DNA of 64,000 nt, taken from NCBI RefSeq assembly GCF_000208745.1, contig NC_030853.1, forward strand, positions 2,297,586 through 2,361,585. The letters are read 5' to 3'. The position numbers were made by a program, and so were the translations under genes. This document shows positions 47,868 to 58,193 of the stretch, in pieces (the first letter of the stretch is position 1; each line of letters opens with the position of its first letter). Source of the stretch: Theobroma cacao. Its lineage: Eukaryota; Streptophyta; Magnoliopsida; Malvales; Malvaceae. The notes under the pieces were generated by a model. It worked only from the letters and a program-made list of their open reading frames with translations. It searched no databases and was not told where the DNA came from.

Positions 47868-48288
47868 GACAGTGAGGCATCAGTTTTGTCATCAGAGCAG
47901 ATTCAAGAGATTGTTCGAAGGAGGGTATCTCCTTTATTCAGACCAAGGTAAGTCTACACTTGATTTACTATTGTCTAGCTTCATTGTTAGCCTGTTATAT
48001 ATAAGAATCCATGGTATATTTCAACGGTATGGTTAGCTTTCAGACTATCAACTATGTCTAACCAAGTCTTTGTTCCCTTTTTCTCAATTGATGCCTTGGT
48101 CAATTGGGTTGACAAAGTGATGAACTGAGAATCCAACCGTGAATTGCTTCTTGCTTCGGTCTGCTCCATTGTTGAAGTGATACCTTGATATGTGAATCTT
48201 CTACTTCGTAGTCCATTGCCATTGCCAGAAAGCTCTGTTTAACATAATATACATGAGTCCCATCTGTTGTCATCCTGAAAACAGTAGT
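47868..48288 (+). pseudogene. Last exon of the unknown-function gene, relic copy
   Basis: Matches 7822-8200 through the final exon (from GACAGTGAGGC), the AAGGTAAGT junction, the following intron and the downstream flank, with scattered substitutions. The coding part still reads SEASVLSSEQIQEIVRRRVS. The match starts inside the exon, so no promoter or upstream exon came with it. It is not derived directly from the 23.9-kb fragment, because it holds more of the exon. Confidence 0.9.
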
Positions 48289-49160
48289 CAATGCTTACAT
48301 TACATTTTATAACATATATGGCATGTAAAGTTTTTTTTTTTATTAATTGAAGTTCTTTCTTCCATTTTTTACTTGTTTGCCTAAATATGAAAGTTTCCCT
48401 TATATATGACATGACATCTCAATTAATCCACTGCATTTACCTTCTCAAATTGTATAATTAAAAGTGAAGAATTTTATAATATACCATGAAAATTTCCACT
48501 GCTTTTTCTTTCACATGTCTTGTTCTTTCCTTGTGTCCATCAGTATTCCGTTTCTAAGGGTTGAAGCTGATAACTTGGTATATATTAGACCGTTGATTGA
48601 AAATTAAATGATTTTCTCCATAAGATGCAAACATCCATAATTGGAAAAAGACTTGCAACACTCTTACTTTTTCAAAATAGCTACTGCTTCACAATAGGAC
48701 ACTTTTAATGTGGAAGAATTGCTAGGAAATTTCATTTTATTTTTTTACATTAAAATTTTTTAGTTTTTTGTATTGTTGATGTTTTATAATTTTTAATATA
48801 TATATTTTTTAAAATTCACAAGACATTGGCATGGGCCATGGATTATGAACACAAGTACCAATTGATTAAAATTATATCTTGGATTGGAAATGCTAATAAT
48901 TAAAATTATATCTTGGATTAGAACGGCTAATAATCAAGAAACCTAGCTACTCGATAGAAATTCAAAAATAAAATTAAAAAGGAAAAAGCAAAATGGTTTA
49001 CTTTGTATCTTTCTCTGCTTAGTGGTAGTGCGACTGCTAAGAAGATCACTTTGACGGAGTAACAATCACGCAATAAGAAAGTACTCCCGCCTAATTTGAT
49101 TCTACGGCCATACAAAGCTCAGGCTTTTTGTACAAACACGTTTTTGGAAAATTGTATTTG
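48289..49160 (+). repeat. P-module fragments directly upstream of the RLP gene
   Basis: 48289-48610 matches the right half of P module 1, through CCGTTTCTAAGGGTTGAAGC. 48611-49000 is AT-rich and unmatched. 49005-49156 matches the block with GACTGCTAAGAAGATCACTTT and the first few bases of the SBH relic. These pieces form the proximal upstream region of the 49.3-kb RLP. Confidence 0.65.
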
Positions 49161-49217
49161 AGCCTATCTATGTTAAAACAACTAGCATTAATGATAGTGT
49201 AACAATGTGAAGTTGTC

Positions 49218-49225
49218 TATAAATA
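49218..49225 (+). promoter_or_regulatory. TATA box of the RLP gene
   Basis: TATAAATA, 76 bp before the ATG at 49294. It lies within the open frame that could be extended back to 49207, so the more upstream ATG would precede the transcript and is rejected as a start. Confidence 0.65.
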
Positions 49226-49293
49226 TCCTGTATGGGATATCTGAAACTCCACAATCCACCTATCTTCCTTCATTTTGTAGTGTGCAAACTAAC

Positions 49294-52200
49294 ATGAAGA
49301 ATCTTCATATCCTTTCACTCTCTTTGGCTACCTTCTTTCTCTTGTCATGCTCCTTCACTATTGTGCTATCATTTAGCCCATCTCGGACTCTCCAGAGCCA
49401 ATGCCTTGATGACCAGAGATCTGCTCTGTTGCAACTGCAACAAGGTCTTTACTATTCTCATAATTTTACTTTTTCTTCCAAAGCTGAGCTTTGGAATGTC
49501 AACATTGATTGTTGCTCTTGGAAAGGAGTTACATGTGATACTCTTGGTCATGTGATTGGGCTTGATCTCAACTACAAAAACCTTTCTGGTAGCTTTCACT
49601 CCATTTTTAATCTCCAATATCTCCAATAGCTTAATCTTGCCGGAAACAATTTTAATACTACTCTGTTTCCATCTCAATTTGACAAACTTTCAAATTTGAC
49701 TTATCTCAACCTTTCAGAATCCTGTTTCAATGGCCAAATTCCAATGGGGATCTCATACCTAACAAGGTTAGTCTCTCTTGATCTATCTTATCAAGATTCT
49801 TGCTATCGGAGAAACGATCAAAGTGTTGAATTATACGGTGATTATTTTCCTACTCTAAAACTAGAGAAACCAAATTTCAAGACTTTAATCAAGCATATGA
49901 AGTCTCTCACGGAACTTTATTTGGATAGGGTGAACATTTCAACTCAAAGTACTAAATGGTGTGAAATCACATCGTTAGCACTTCCTAAGCTACGTGTGTT
50001 AAGCTTGTCAAGTTGTGGTTTGACAGGTCCATTGTGTTCGTCTCTCTCAAGACTTCATTTTCTTTCTAAACTTAACCTCGACTATAACCCAATCTCTTAT
50101 TTGCCTCACAATTTCTTGGAAATTTCCTCTCGATTGGTTTCTCTAAGCCTAGTCAATTGCAGTTTGAGTGGGCGTTTTCCAACCAAAGTTTTCTTATTGC
50201 CCAAAATGAAAAGCATTGATATTTCTAGGAATCGAAATCTTACGGGTCAGTTGCCAGAATTTCCACTAATTAGTATCTTACAGGTTCTATCACTTTATGG
50301 AACAAACTTTAGTGGAAAACTACCCGAATCCCTGGATAATCTTAAGTTCTTGACGCATTTAGGTCTCTTTAGATGCAATTTCTTTGGACAGGTTCCCTCA
50401 GCAATTGCAAATCTCACAAACCTTGTCTATTTGGATCTAAGGCATAATTACTTAAGAGGATCAATCCCAAAGTCAATTTTTAAACTCCCAAGGCTCGAAA
50501 AACTTTATATTGGTTACAATAACTTTGACTCTTTGAAGCTTGACATGTTTTCTCAACTCAAGAACTTAAGGGGTCTTGACCTTTCCAATATGAGCTTGTC
50601 TTTCAATGCGATTGATTTTCCGAAGAAGTTTCCACGTGGTGATGCAAACTCCTCCATTCCAATGCTGCGGTGGTTGTTATTACAATCGTGTAATATAAGT
50701 ACATTTCCAGAGATTTTAAAAAGTCAAGAGAATTTAGAATATCTTGACCTTTCAAATAACAAAATAAGTGGTGCAGTGCCAAACTGGGTGTGGAAAAAAA
50801 GTTTGCAGTATCTATCTCTTTCCAACAATCACCTTTCATCTTTGGACCAATTTTTATCCAACCAGTCTCTAACTTCTTCACAAGGCTCTTCCCCAAGACC
50901 TATTTGCGATTTGAGTCAACTTTGGTATTTCAATGCCTCTTATAACAATTTGAGCGGCTCAATTCCAAATTGCTTGGGCAATATCAGCACTCTCTATTAC
51001 TTGGACTTACAAGGAAATAACTTCACCGGATTCTTACCAAATTTTGTAAAAGCAGCCAATTTACGGATACTCAAAGTTAATGAGAATAGATTAGAAGGGA
51101 AGTTACCAAGATCTTTAGCCAAATGCACTTACCTCGAAGTCTTGGACGTGGGAAACAACATGATGCATGACACATTCCCTTTTTGGTTGGAGAAATTGCC
51201 TGCTTTGGAGGTTCTCGTATTGCGAGAAAATAAATTCTACGGTCAAATTAAACGTTTCAAACGTAAACTGTTTTTTCCAACTTTAGATGTATTGGATATT
51301 GCTTCTAATGAATTCTCTGGTGAACTATCCATTGATTCTCTTCAAGCTACTCAATTAAGGTCACTCCAAATCGGTGGGAATAAATTGGAAGGGAAGTTGC
51401 CAAGGTCATTAGCCAATTGCACAAAGCTTGAAGTATTGGACCTTGGAAAAAATATAATACATGACACATTTCCTTTTTGGTTGGGAAAATTACCTTTTTT
51501 GAAGGTTCTCATTCTTCGAGCGAATAAATTTTATGGCACTATTCAAGTTTCTGTGGCTGAAAATGCTTTTCCAATGCTACGGATATTGGACCTTGCTTCC
51601 AACAACTTTTCAGGTGAGTTATCCGTCGAATTTTTGCAAAGTTTGAGAGCAATGATGGTATGGACTGATGGCAACAAAGCAAAGCTAGATTATATTGGAG
51701 AGGACAACTATCAAGACTCCGTGACAATTGTCAACAAAGGATTGGAAATGGTTTTAGAGAAGATCTTAACCATTTTTACTTGTCTTGACCTTTCCAATAA
51801 TAGTTTCCATGGCAGAATACCAAAAGAAATACAAAATCTCGGATCCCTCATAGTGCTAAACTTATCCCACAATAGCTTCTCTGGCCAAATTCCACTAGCA
51901 CTTGAGAACCTAAAAGAGCTTGAGTCTTTGGACCTTTCACAGAACAAACTCTCAGGGAAGATTCCTCCGCAACTTACAAGTCTAACTTTCCTATCAGCAC
52001 TAGACTTGTCTTACAACAACCTTGAAGGGAGCATACCACAAAGTAACCAATTCAATACATTTTCAAATGATTCTTACCGAGGGAACCCAAGATTATGTGG
52101 GCCGCCTTTGACAAGGAAATGCAATGAAGTTGGTGTTCCACCTTCAATTCCAGGGGAAGATGTAGATTCATTGGTAGATGGTATATCTGATTGGAAAATC

Positions 52201-52332
52201 GTGTTGATCGGTTATGGGTGTGGAATGGTGATTGGGTTATGTATTGGATATACAGTGCTGAATGAGATGGGAAACAAATGGCGTGACAATTGCAAAAGGA
52301 ATGGGAAAAGGAATGGTAGAAGATCTAGGTGA
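49294..52332 (+). pseudogene. LRR receptor-like protein (Cf-9/RLP type), one nonsense codon
   Basis: Apart from a TAG at codon 112 (49627-49629) the frame is open for 1012 codons without introns. Parts: signal peptide about 1-26; LRR N-terminal cap with C37, W67 and the C73-C74-S-W...C81 motif; about 28 or more extracellular LRRs; a non-LRR island about 783-828 (AMMVWTDGN ... VTIVNKGLEMVLEKI); four final LRRs and the NPRLCGPPL cap; acidic juxtamembrane VDSLVDGISD; a membrane span about 967-989; and a short, very basic tail, with no kinase. Such receptors sense apoplastic signals, usually immune ones, working with SOBIR1-type kinases. Residues 598 onward are an internal duplication (period 98). 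The stop leaves only the cap; the other 900 residues look well kept, so the stop may be recent, allelic or an error. Confidence 0.9.
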
Positions 52333-52640
52333 CTTCATCAAAATCCATGTTTCAAAGTCAGCAGGTAAAAATTTTCTTTTGAAACTTGGCAATATTTTTA
52401 AAATTGAAAGGATAGTTGCTGCAAACAAGGATATTCTTTGAATTTCCTAAACTCATCTTATCTCTCTTTATAAGGTTCACTATCATATCATAAATTTGTT
52501 CTAGTAGCATTGGCATTTATTATCGATGATTCTATTACAATTTTGTAGTGTAGGAATTTGAAACAAGTCTTGGCATGTAGAATAGTGACCGGGCCTACCT
52601 CTGCAGTTGTAAAACAAGAACAAACATCTACTAACAACAG
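52333..52640 (+). other. 3' flank of the RLP gene with possible UTR intron
   Basis: Homologous to 28500-28771. CAG|GTAAAAATTTTC near 52363 looks like a donor, suggesting that part of the D module may be spliced 3'UTR of the RLP transcript. This is inference only. Confidence 0.4.
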
Positions 52641-54553
52641 AATAATCTTAACAGACCAAGCTAAAGCAAATATTCGTTGCTGCTGTATTAGAAGCAAATA
52701 GATTGTATCTAGGTATGTGTATCTTATGATATGTTGTCCGTAAACCTTTTATAGCTAATATCCTTCATAAAATTTTCTTCATATTAATCCAATATCATCA
52801 TTCTCTGTTTCTCTACTTCTGCACTCACATATAGACAAACACAATTATTTTGTTATAAGCTCAAGAGCTATAAACTTCCAATACTAGATTGATATAATTT
52901 AGAATAGACCTTGACTACAAAATAAATAAATAAATAAATAAAGGCGATGCAATGCAACTTTTAACAACCTGAAGGGTATGAATGGCATAAAAACTTTATG
53001 ATGGTCTAAAGCTGAAAGAACTACATCTTAACATAGTATGTGGACTTGTTTAATTGATTCAGTTTAGGTTTTAAAAAGGTAAAAGGTGAAAGCTTCTTAT
53101 GAAAGACGCATCCTTCAGTAAAAAGGAGTAACTCCTTCTTTGTCATTTTTTAGGAAAATGATTTGGGATGATACTTGGTCCTACAGTTCGTTACATATTG
53201 CATAAAAAAGAAAGCATAGATAGCTGCAATACCTTTTAGAAAAGGATATGAATTTTGAGTGAAGGCTTTCACTCATCTGTTACTTGATGAAATTGCTACT
53301 TCAATTGCATTTTCTTTTGTCCAATCACAAGAAAAAGGACTTCTTTCCCTCAACTTCAAGTCATTGCATGTGAATGGTGATCATGATTTTTTGAAACTGA
53401 TAACCACCCAACGCAGGACATAGACGATTTATATCAGGTATCTCATGTGGTCACTCACCATGGGGCATCAACAAATGACTACTTTGAGCAGTGAAATGCA
53501 AGAGATGCCAAAAGACCTTGGTTGTTTGTGATTCAAGTAAATCATTTTCATAATTTTTTGTCTATTTAGTTTAAAAAAAAGGGCTCAATGTTACATTGCC
53601 AAATATGCACATTCATTTCTCAAGCATTACTCTTTGCAAGGTTTATGGTATCAGAATTCTTATAACATAATCTTTTTTTTTTGGACACAGTGAAATTATC
53701 TATGTAAAACTTTCCCTTCTCCTCGGACATCTAGTCATAGTTTAGTTGCAAGGAGCAAATTTCACGGCATCTTGGCAGTCAATCTTATTCTTTGAACGAA
53801 TTACATTTGAGGTAAGCATTAGTATGCAGTTTATGATACCTGAATGGGAACCTTGCCAACTAAATATTAGAACACAAACTTTCAGACAACAGGAAAATAA
53901 TATCATTTTGGAACTAAAGTTCTGTGTTCTTGTAGGGAATGGATATGCTTGTTAATTGAGGAAATTTTGAAGTTGTAAAGAGTATAGACAATCAATTCAT
54001 GCAAGCTATTATGGACCATTTGAAGAAATGCCGGATCATTTTCGGGGTAGTCATTCTTGAGTAGTCTACTTGATGATATATTGAACCAAGAAGGTTGTTA
54101 AGCCTTCTGCAATATGCAATTTAACCAATTTTGAGATTTGACTCAGCATTTATGTTTGGAAGTTTTGTGCAGGTTAAAATGATATTTGATGACTCGGGGT
54201 TGAAGGCATCATTGGATGGAGTGATTATGAATGTATAAAGACATTGCTGCGAGAGGCTTCTTTTAAAACTATCTTTTTCATGTGGCCTTAGTTCTTGCTT
54301 GTCTGAATTAGTGCCTAACTAAGAAAATGTAAGTATCAAAGAAAGGTAGTTTATTCTCAACAGAATGGTAATTATAAAATTTTAAAGGAAAGAAGAAAAC
54401 AAAATAGACAATTTTATCATAGGTCATGCTAAAATGTAACATATGTATAAAACTGCTTTTATGGGCCAAAGATTATTGATCTTGATGGAAATAACCCCAT
54501 TGAGTTTAAGTTTAGGTTGGCTATGAGATTTCAATAACATTTTTTTTTCTTAT

Positions 54554-54745
54554 ATGCAGGAAGTAGTGTTCTTTCCATTGAGAAAACTATTCATTCCCCT
54601 GCTTCCATCAGGGAAGGCTTTCTATGCTTTGGATGTTCTTTCCAATTTCGGATGCTCCTTAAATGCTATCACAATCTTCCCTAGCAGTGCCCACCCAACT
54701 AAAACTCTCTGGGGTCATAATAGGTCAAGAGTACTCTACGCATAG
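54554..54745 (+). pseudogene. Exon-like piece of D module 2
   Basis: 63 codons, counterpart of 34974-35165, with VVFFPLRKLFIPLLP and a C-terminal NRSRVLYA. Differences are mostly amino-acid changing. Unknown family. Confidence 0.3.
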
Positions 54746-55281
54746 GTGTCATGGACTCTAATTTGATGAACTGGATTCTTGGCCATTGTGGAGGTTGTGA
54801 GTTTTATGTTGATTCTTGCAAGATTAATATTGCAAAGCCACCTAAAGGTGGAAATGCTAATTCTTGTGCAAAAGACAGTGACAGAGTTGGTTAGCTTCTT
54901 CGGAAAGCCATGAATGTTCTCAAGTACTACAAAAAGAATAAAATTTGTAGATCCCAGGGGTGTGTGGGTTTGTTTTATTGATGACACTGGATGTGTAGGT
55001 GTTTTGTTTGATTTAGTATTGTTGAGTTATTTTTTTGTGATCAGCTCTTCTCGGGGTTGGTTGCAGTTGGATTGCTTTATGTAATTCCCATTTTTATTAA
55101 CAAATTGAGGGTGTTATTCAAAAAACAAAAAGGGTGCACCTATCTCCTTTTTTGGGGATGTTGACTTTTTTTAAAAAATTAAGTGGAAACATGATACTAA
55201 CAAAATATTTGGAATCATCTAGATACTAAGCAACATGCCTGCAAAGACCAGAGCTCATGGCTGAACAATTGAATGCAAAGT

Positions 55282-55955
55282 TTTTTTTTTTTTGAAAATT
55301 AAAGAATTCAGTGATAAAACAAGGAATAAAGAGTTTCTTGGCAAATAAAAAAATAAAAGGCATGATTTTAAGATGCTATTCCCAGTCGCGTATCATCATC
55401 CTTGATAAACCCAAAAAAAATCATAAACCCAAAAAAAAAAAAAAGAAACATACCCTTGTATGCTTTCAATATACAGCCAGATGAGAAACAAAACAACTTT
55501 GACACTGCAACAGACCTATACATCATCCATCATTCCTACCACATTTATCAACAAAAGAAAGACCCAATATACACAAAAGCAAATCTATCAGCAGGCCTTC
55601 ATCTCATAGATCAAAAAATTCAGGAAGTGTAAAAGATCAAACTTGATCCTTGGTGTTAAAGCTTTTGAGACAGACCATAAACCTGGTATTTGTGCATTTC
55701 ATTCCACCGTACTCGTCCTACTAAAAAACACAAGAAAGCTCATCTTGTCGTTGAGTCCTTTCTTTTGCCTGCCTATCAGCAAGTTGATTTCTCTCTCTAA
55801 AGATTTGGTTTATCTCCCATTCTCTAACACCTTTCTTCAAACGTTCAATGTGCAAAATCCATTTCCGCATCCTCACGGAGCCTCAGCAAGTTTTTGACCT
55901 ATTTCACAGAATTTTTCGATTTGACCCATTTCATAGAATTTTTCGAATCGGATTA
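55282..55955 (-). mobile_element. Probable retroposed sequence, 3' end at left
   Basis: Interrupts the D module (compare 35662-35690). The left edge is a run of 14 T, i.e. a poly(A) tail on the minus strand. Near the right end, the minus strand reads EWEINQIFRERNQLADRQAKE, which resembles the end of a LINE-type RNase H domain (HIxREGNxxAD). No target duplication could be found. It could be a truncated LINE or a processed transcript. Confidence 0.5.
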
Positions 55956-56190
55956 GCAGGACAAGAGAGGAAAGGTGGATGGATAACCACATATAGGACA
56001 TTTAAGGATCCATAATTTCTAATGACTTTCATGTCATCTAAATTAGTATTTGGATCTCACATGTAATGATAATTGGAGATTATCAGTGCGCTATGTACAA
56101 TTAATAAAAATCCTTAGGACATCGGATGGCTTAATCTTTCCATTGTCATAAGAGTTTAGATGAACGCATAAATAAAATATACGAATGAGA

Positions 56191-56599
56191 GACATCACAA
56201 AATAAAAGGTAATAGTAAATAAATATTATAACTATGCAAAAATAATTAGTTTTAAAATTTTGAAATATTATGCAAAAATAATTTTTTTTTAAAAATTAAT
56301 TATTAGATTTAATAACTTATTCATATTCATCATGTATATAAAGTTTGGAGTTCGTTCAATTTCTAAATAAAATGGATCGAGAATACTATCTTTTGAGTAT
56401 ATATTCATTAGTTGAAAATTTTATTATATTAAATAATTAATTAGATATTTTTAATTAATTTAAAATTTGACATAAAATGATTTAAAACTAATATAGTATA
56501 TGATGTTTTTCATATTTTTATTTTTTTATATTTGGAGAAACTTTAATTTTTTTAAAAGAGAGATCGTGCACTAATTAATAAGTCAAATACTCGAGTGTC
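56191..56599. other. AT-rich DNA, nothing recognised
   Basis: Very AT-rich, with stops in all frames, between the end of D module 2 homology and the LINE fragment. Confidence 0.45.
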
Positions 56600-57120
56600 A
56601 TAATTTTAATTTTTTTTTAATAACAAACTTTATTAAAATCTAATTAAACGAGAGAAATTAATCCCTAACATATAGTTAATGAGAAGGGATCTGACCTCTG
56701 CAGGGGGGACATCATAAAATCTATACTCCTTGTCTAAATCAAAACCTTTGTTTGCTAAATAGTTCGCTACAGTATTCCCTTCTTTAAAAATATGTCATAT
56801 TTTGACTTCTCATTGACGATGAAGTAGACTTTGAATAGTTTCAATCAAATCTGAGTTTGAACATGGATGGCTTCTGGGAGAAGTGATGGCTTGCACTACT
56901 AGTTTACTATCCACTTAGAGTTCTATTTTCCGGTAACTCAACTGCCACGCTAAGTTTAATCCTTTATAGGTACCCCACAACTCAGCTCGGTATGCAGTGC
57001 ACCTACCAAGGGTTGCAGAAAAACCACCCAACCAGTTGCCACAGGAATCTCGAAGTACTCCACCAGCTGCTGCCTTGTCTAGTGATCTTTTAAAAGCACC
57101 ATCTGGGTATTTTTACTTTT
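56600..57120 (-). pseudogene. LINE RNase H (RVT_3-type) fragment
   Basis: On the minus strand, about 57060-56660 reads GGFSATLGRCTAYRAELWG, VDSKLVVQAI, then HIFKEGNTVANYLANKGFD, the pattern of the plant non-LTR RNase H domain (acidic residues of E and D in AELWG and VDS visible). TAG/TGA codons interrupt it. A T-rich tract at about 56610-56620 could be the poly(A) tail. 5' truncation is usual for LINE copies. Confidence 0.8.
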
Positions 57121-57395
57121 AATCATGAAAAATGAAGCATTTCATATATATTTATAAATAAAATAATGGAAACCCAAAGATTTTAAAAAGAAAATTCTTT
57201 TATAGCTCACAAGCCTCTGATATAGAAACCCAAAAAAAAAACATTTTGAAGTGTGACTCAACTTCATTTTGACTCAACCCAAAAAATAATGTGAACATTT
57301 AATCTGAAAATGTATCTATAAATAATTTACTACATAATTTTATTTTAATATTTTAATATTTTATTTTCAATACGATTCATTTTTTGAAACAATTT
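57121..57395. other. AT-rich junction before RLP copy 3
   Basis: No recognisable feature. RLP homology begins abruptly near 57396. Confidence 0.4.
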
Positions 57396-58193
57396 CTCGT
57401 CTTGCGAGAAAATAAATTCTATGGTCAAATTTAATGTTTCAAACGTAAACTGTTTTCCCCAACTTTGGATGTATTGGACATTGCTTCTAATGAATTCTCT
57501 GGTGAACTATCCATCGACTCCTTTCAAGCTACTCAGCTAAGGTCCCTCAAAATCAGTATGAATAAATTGGAAGGGAAGTTGCCCAGGTCATTAGCCAATT
57601 GCGCAAAGCTTGAAGTATTAGGCCTTGGAAAAAATACGATACATGACACATTTCCTTTTTGACTGGGAAAATTACCTTTTTTGAAGGTTCTTGTCCTTCA
57701 AGCAAATAGATTTTACGGTACGTTCAAGTTTGTGAGTCGGAGAATGCTTTTCCCATGCTACGCATATTGGACCTTGCTTCCAACAACTTTTCAGGTGAGT
57801 TATCCGCCAATTTTTTACAATGTTTGAGGGCAATGATGATGATTACAAACGAGAACATGGCTACTCCAAAATATATTGGAGAGCTTTATTATCAAGATTC
57901 AGTGACAATTGTCAATAAAGGATTGGTAATGGTGTTAAAGAATATCTTCATCGGTTTTACTTGTCTTGACCTTTCGAATAATAGTTTCCATGGCAGAATA
58001 CCAGAAGAAATACAAAATCTCACATCACTCATAGTGCTAAACTTATCCCAAAATAGCTTCTTTGGCCAAATTCCACTAGCACTTAAGAACCTAAATGAGG
58101 TAGAGTCTTTGGACCTTTCACAGAACAAACTCTCAGGGAAGATTCCTTCGCAACTATCAAGGTGTATTAGAAGCAAATATCTGTTGTCGCTGT
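57396..58193 (+). pseudogene. RLP fragment (copy 3), lacking both ends
   Basis: Matches the RLP gene from about 51222 to 51972: LRRs including LDIASNEFSGELSIDS, the island (MVLKNIFIGFTCLDLSNN) and LDLSQNKLSGKIPSQL. A Trp codon is TGA (57662-57664 region) and there is a frameshift near 57720. The sequence then jumps to what corresponds to about 52663 in copy 2, so the last LRR, the cap, the membrane span and the tail are deleted. The signal peptide and most of the LRRs are missing. Confidence 0.9.

Larger units (their letters stand above)
52640..56190 (+). repeat. D module 2
   Basis: Same order of landmarks as D modules 1 and 3: TTTGTGCAGGTTAAAATG near 54166, the TATGCAGGAAGTAGTGTTC exon-like piece (54554-54745) and the GTGTCATGGACTCTAA block (54746). 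It includes an (AAAT)n run at about 52920-52942 and an inserted poly(T)-headed sequence at 55282-55955. It lacks the unit with the 97-codon ORF that ends modules 1 and 3; AT-rich DNA follows instead. Confidence 0.7.

Noticed and set aside
49207..49293. Upstream ATG as start of the RLP
   Set aside because: A TATA box lies at 49218-49225 within this extension, and the ATG at 49294 is followed immediately by a typical signal peptide.
55402..55897. 76- and 84-codon plus-strand ORFs
   Set aside because: They lie antisense to the poly(T)-headed retroposed sequence and show no family resemblance.
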